Origin: Streptomyces sp. LUP47B
GTDB taxonomy: Bacteria > Actinomycetota > Actinomycetes > Streptomycetales > Streptomycetaceae
Assembly: GCF_001746295.1 (NCBI RefSeq)
Contig: NZ_MJAH01000008.1
Coordinates: 119,906 to 183,905 of the forward strand
Reading direction: 5' to 3'
DNA length: 64,000 nt
Below are positions 63,257-64,000 of the stretch, one piece after another. Below the pieces are notes generated by a model. The model did not search any database. It was not told where the DNA came from and worked only from the letters and a program-made list of their open reading frames with translations. The first letter of the stretch is position 1, and each line of letters begins with the position of its first letter. Made by a program: the position numbers and the translations under genes.

Positions 63257-64000
63257 TCACTGGTAGTGGACGTAACGCCGGCTGAGCCGGAACTGGAGTG
63301 CGGTGACCGCCATGATCAGGGCGAAGAGCAGGACGCCCACGGCGGACGCCTCGCCGAAGCGGAGCTGTTCGAAGGCCGTCTCGTAGATGACCATCACGAC
63401 CGTGCGCGTCGAGTCGCCGGGACCGCCCGCCGTGAGGACGTACGGCTGCTCGAAGACCTGGAGGGCGTTGATGATGCCGACCACGGACGCCACCAGCAGC
63501 GTGGGCGACAGCAGCGGCAGGGTGATGGCGAGGTGTTTGCGCACCCCGCTCGCGCCGTCCAGCGAAGCCGCCTCGTGCACCTCCTTCGGGATGTTGTTCA
63601 GGCCGCCGACGAACAGCAGGAACGAGAAGCCGAACTGCTGCCAGACGTACGCAAGGACCACGGCCGCCATCGCCCCGTTCTCCGAGGTCAGCCAGGGGAC
63701 CGAGGGGACACCGACCGTGCCGAGGAGCCAGTTGACGGGGCCGAAGTCCTGGTTGAACAGGTACTTCATCACCACCGAGATGGACGCGGCGGACAGCACC
63801 AGCGGGAAGAAGAACGCCGAACGGAACACGGACCGCAGCCACTTGGGCATCCGGCCGTTCACCGCGATCGCCAGCACGAGCGCGACGAGCAACTGGAGTG
63901 CGACCGCGAGCACCATGAAGACGAGCGTGTTGCGGAAGGAGATGAGGACCGTCGAATCGGTCAGGATCTTTCGGTAGTTGGCCGCCCCGGCCCACCGCGG
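63257..64000 (-). CDS. Sugar ABC importer permease (MalF-type), truncated by window edge
   Basis: The 5' end lies beyond 64000. The visible 247 codons start in phase at 64000 with a WAGAANYRKILTDS segment (the usual FxGxxNY region) and run to a TGA at 63257. An EAA loop (VHEAASLDGASGVRKHLAITLPLL) and about five helices are present. It should follow a binding-protein gene outside the window. Confidence 0.9.
   Translation of the reverse strand, partial: PRWAGAANYRKILTDSTVLISFRNTLVFMVLAVALQLLVALVLAIAVNGRMPKWLRSVFRSAFFFPLVLSAASISVVMKYLFNQDFGPVNWLLGTVGVPSVPWLTSENGAMAAVVLAYVWQQFGFSFLLFVGGLNNIPKEVHEAASLDGASGVRKHLAITLPLLSPTLLVASVVGIINALQVFEQPYVLTAGGPGDSTRTVVMVIYETAFEQLRFGEASAVGVLLFALIMAVTALQFRLSRRYVHYQ

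Overview
The window is a 64 kb stretch of high-GC actinobacterial chromosome, almost certainly from a Streptomyces species. Supporting signs are strong G/C third-position bias, GTG/TTG starts and 4-bp ATGA/GTGA overlaps, a 476-aa GH10 xylanase that closely resembles Streptomyces lividans XlnA, sugar ABC importers encoded without their own ATPase, several LacI-family regulators and a group 1h (high-affinity) [NiFe]-hydrogenase locus. No rRNA, tRNA, CRISPR array or intact insertion sequence was seen. The right end is open: the last gene runs off the edge.

Layout. (1) 1-13.1 kb: a row of hairpins, a secreted purple acid phosphatase and a LacI regulator, then a sugar-utilisation locus. That locus has a large secreted multi-domain glycoside hydrolase (minus strand) divergent from lacI - lipoprotein - permease - permease - intracellular (alpha/alpha)6 hydrolase. 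The divergent intergenic region carries three copies of a CGAACCGGTTCG-type palindrome and a clear promoter. (2) 13.1-22.3 kb: a RidA-like gene, a decayed glutamine-amidotransferase pseudogene, a three-gene set (unknown 327-aa protein, HSP90/HtpG, 977-aa TPR protein), an endonuclease/exonuclease/phosphatase protein and a membrane metallophosphoesterase. (3) 22.4-25.7 kb: a divergent xylanolytic pair, GH62 arabinofuranosidase and GH10 xylanase, both with ricin-type CBM13 modules and sharing a CGAAA-N-TTTCG operator. (4) 25.7-42.4 kb: small membrane proteins, a respiratory group (SDR, type II NADH dehydrogenase, cytochrome bd-type CydAB, cation/proton antiporter), then gluconokinase, DUF389, cyclase and YihY/BrkB genes, and a GMC oxidoreductase - DUF2252 - GH15 run. 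(5) 42.4-58.5 kb: a decayed ClC channel, then the hydrogenase locus: two small proteins, hypX, hhyS, hhyL, four poorly characterised genes, a maturation protease, a 34-aa microprotein, and hypABFCDE. (6) 58.5-64 kb: a disordered protein, a small P-loop kinase and a fructan/sucrose locus (LacI regulator convergent with GH32 and two permeases).

How the genes fit together. The hydrogenase large and small subunits, HypA-F, HypX (carbonyl ligand synthesis in air) and the endopeptidase form a near-complete kit for making an O2-tolerant atmospheric-H2-oxidising enzyme. The nearby NDH-2 and bd oxidase could share its quinone pool, but that link is inferred from position only. Regions 1, 3 and 6 are saprophyte sugar loci, each with LacI genes or operator-like palindromes. 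The least understood parts are the overlapping genes between hhyL and hypA, and the HtpG/TPR cluster.
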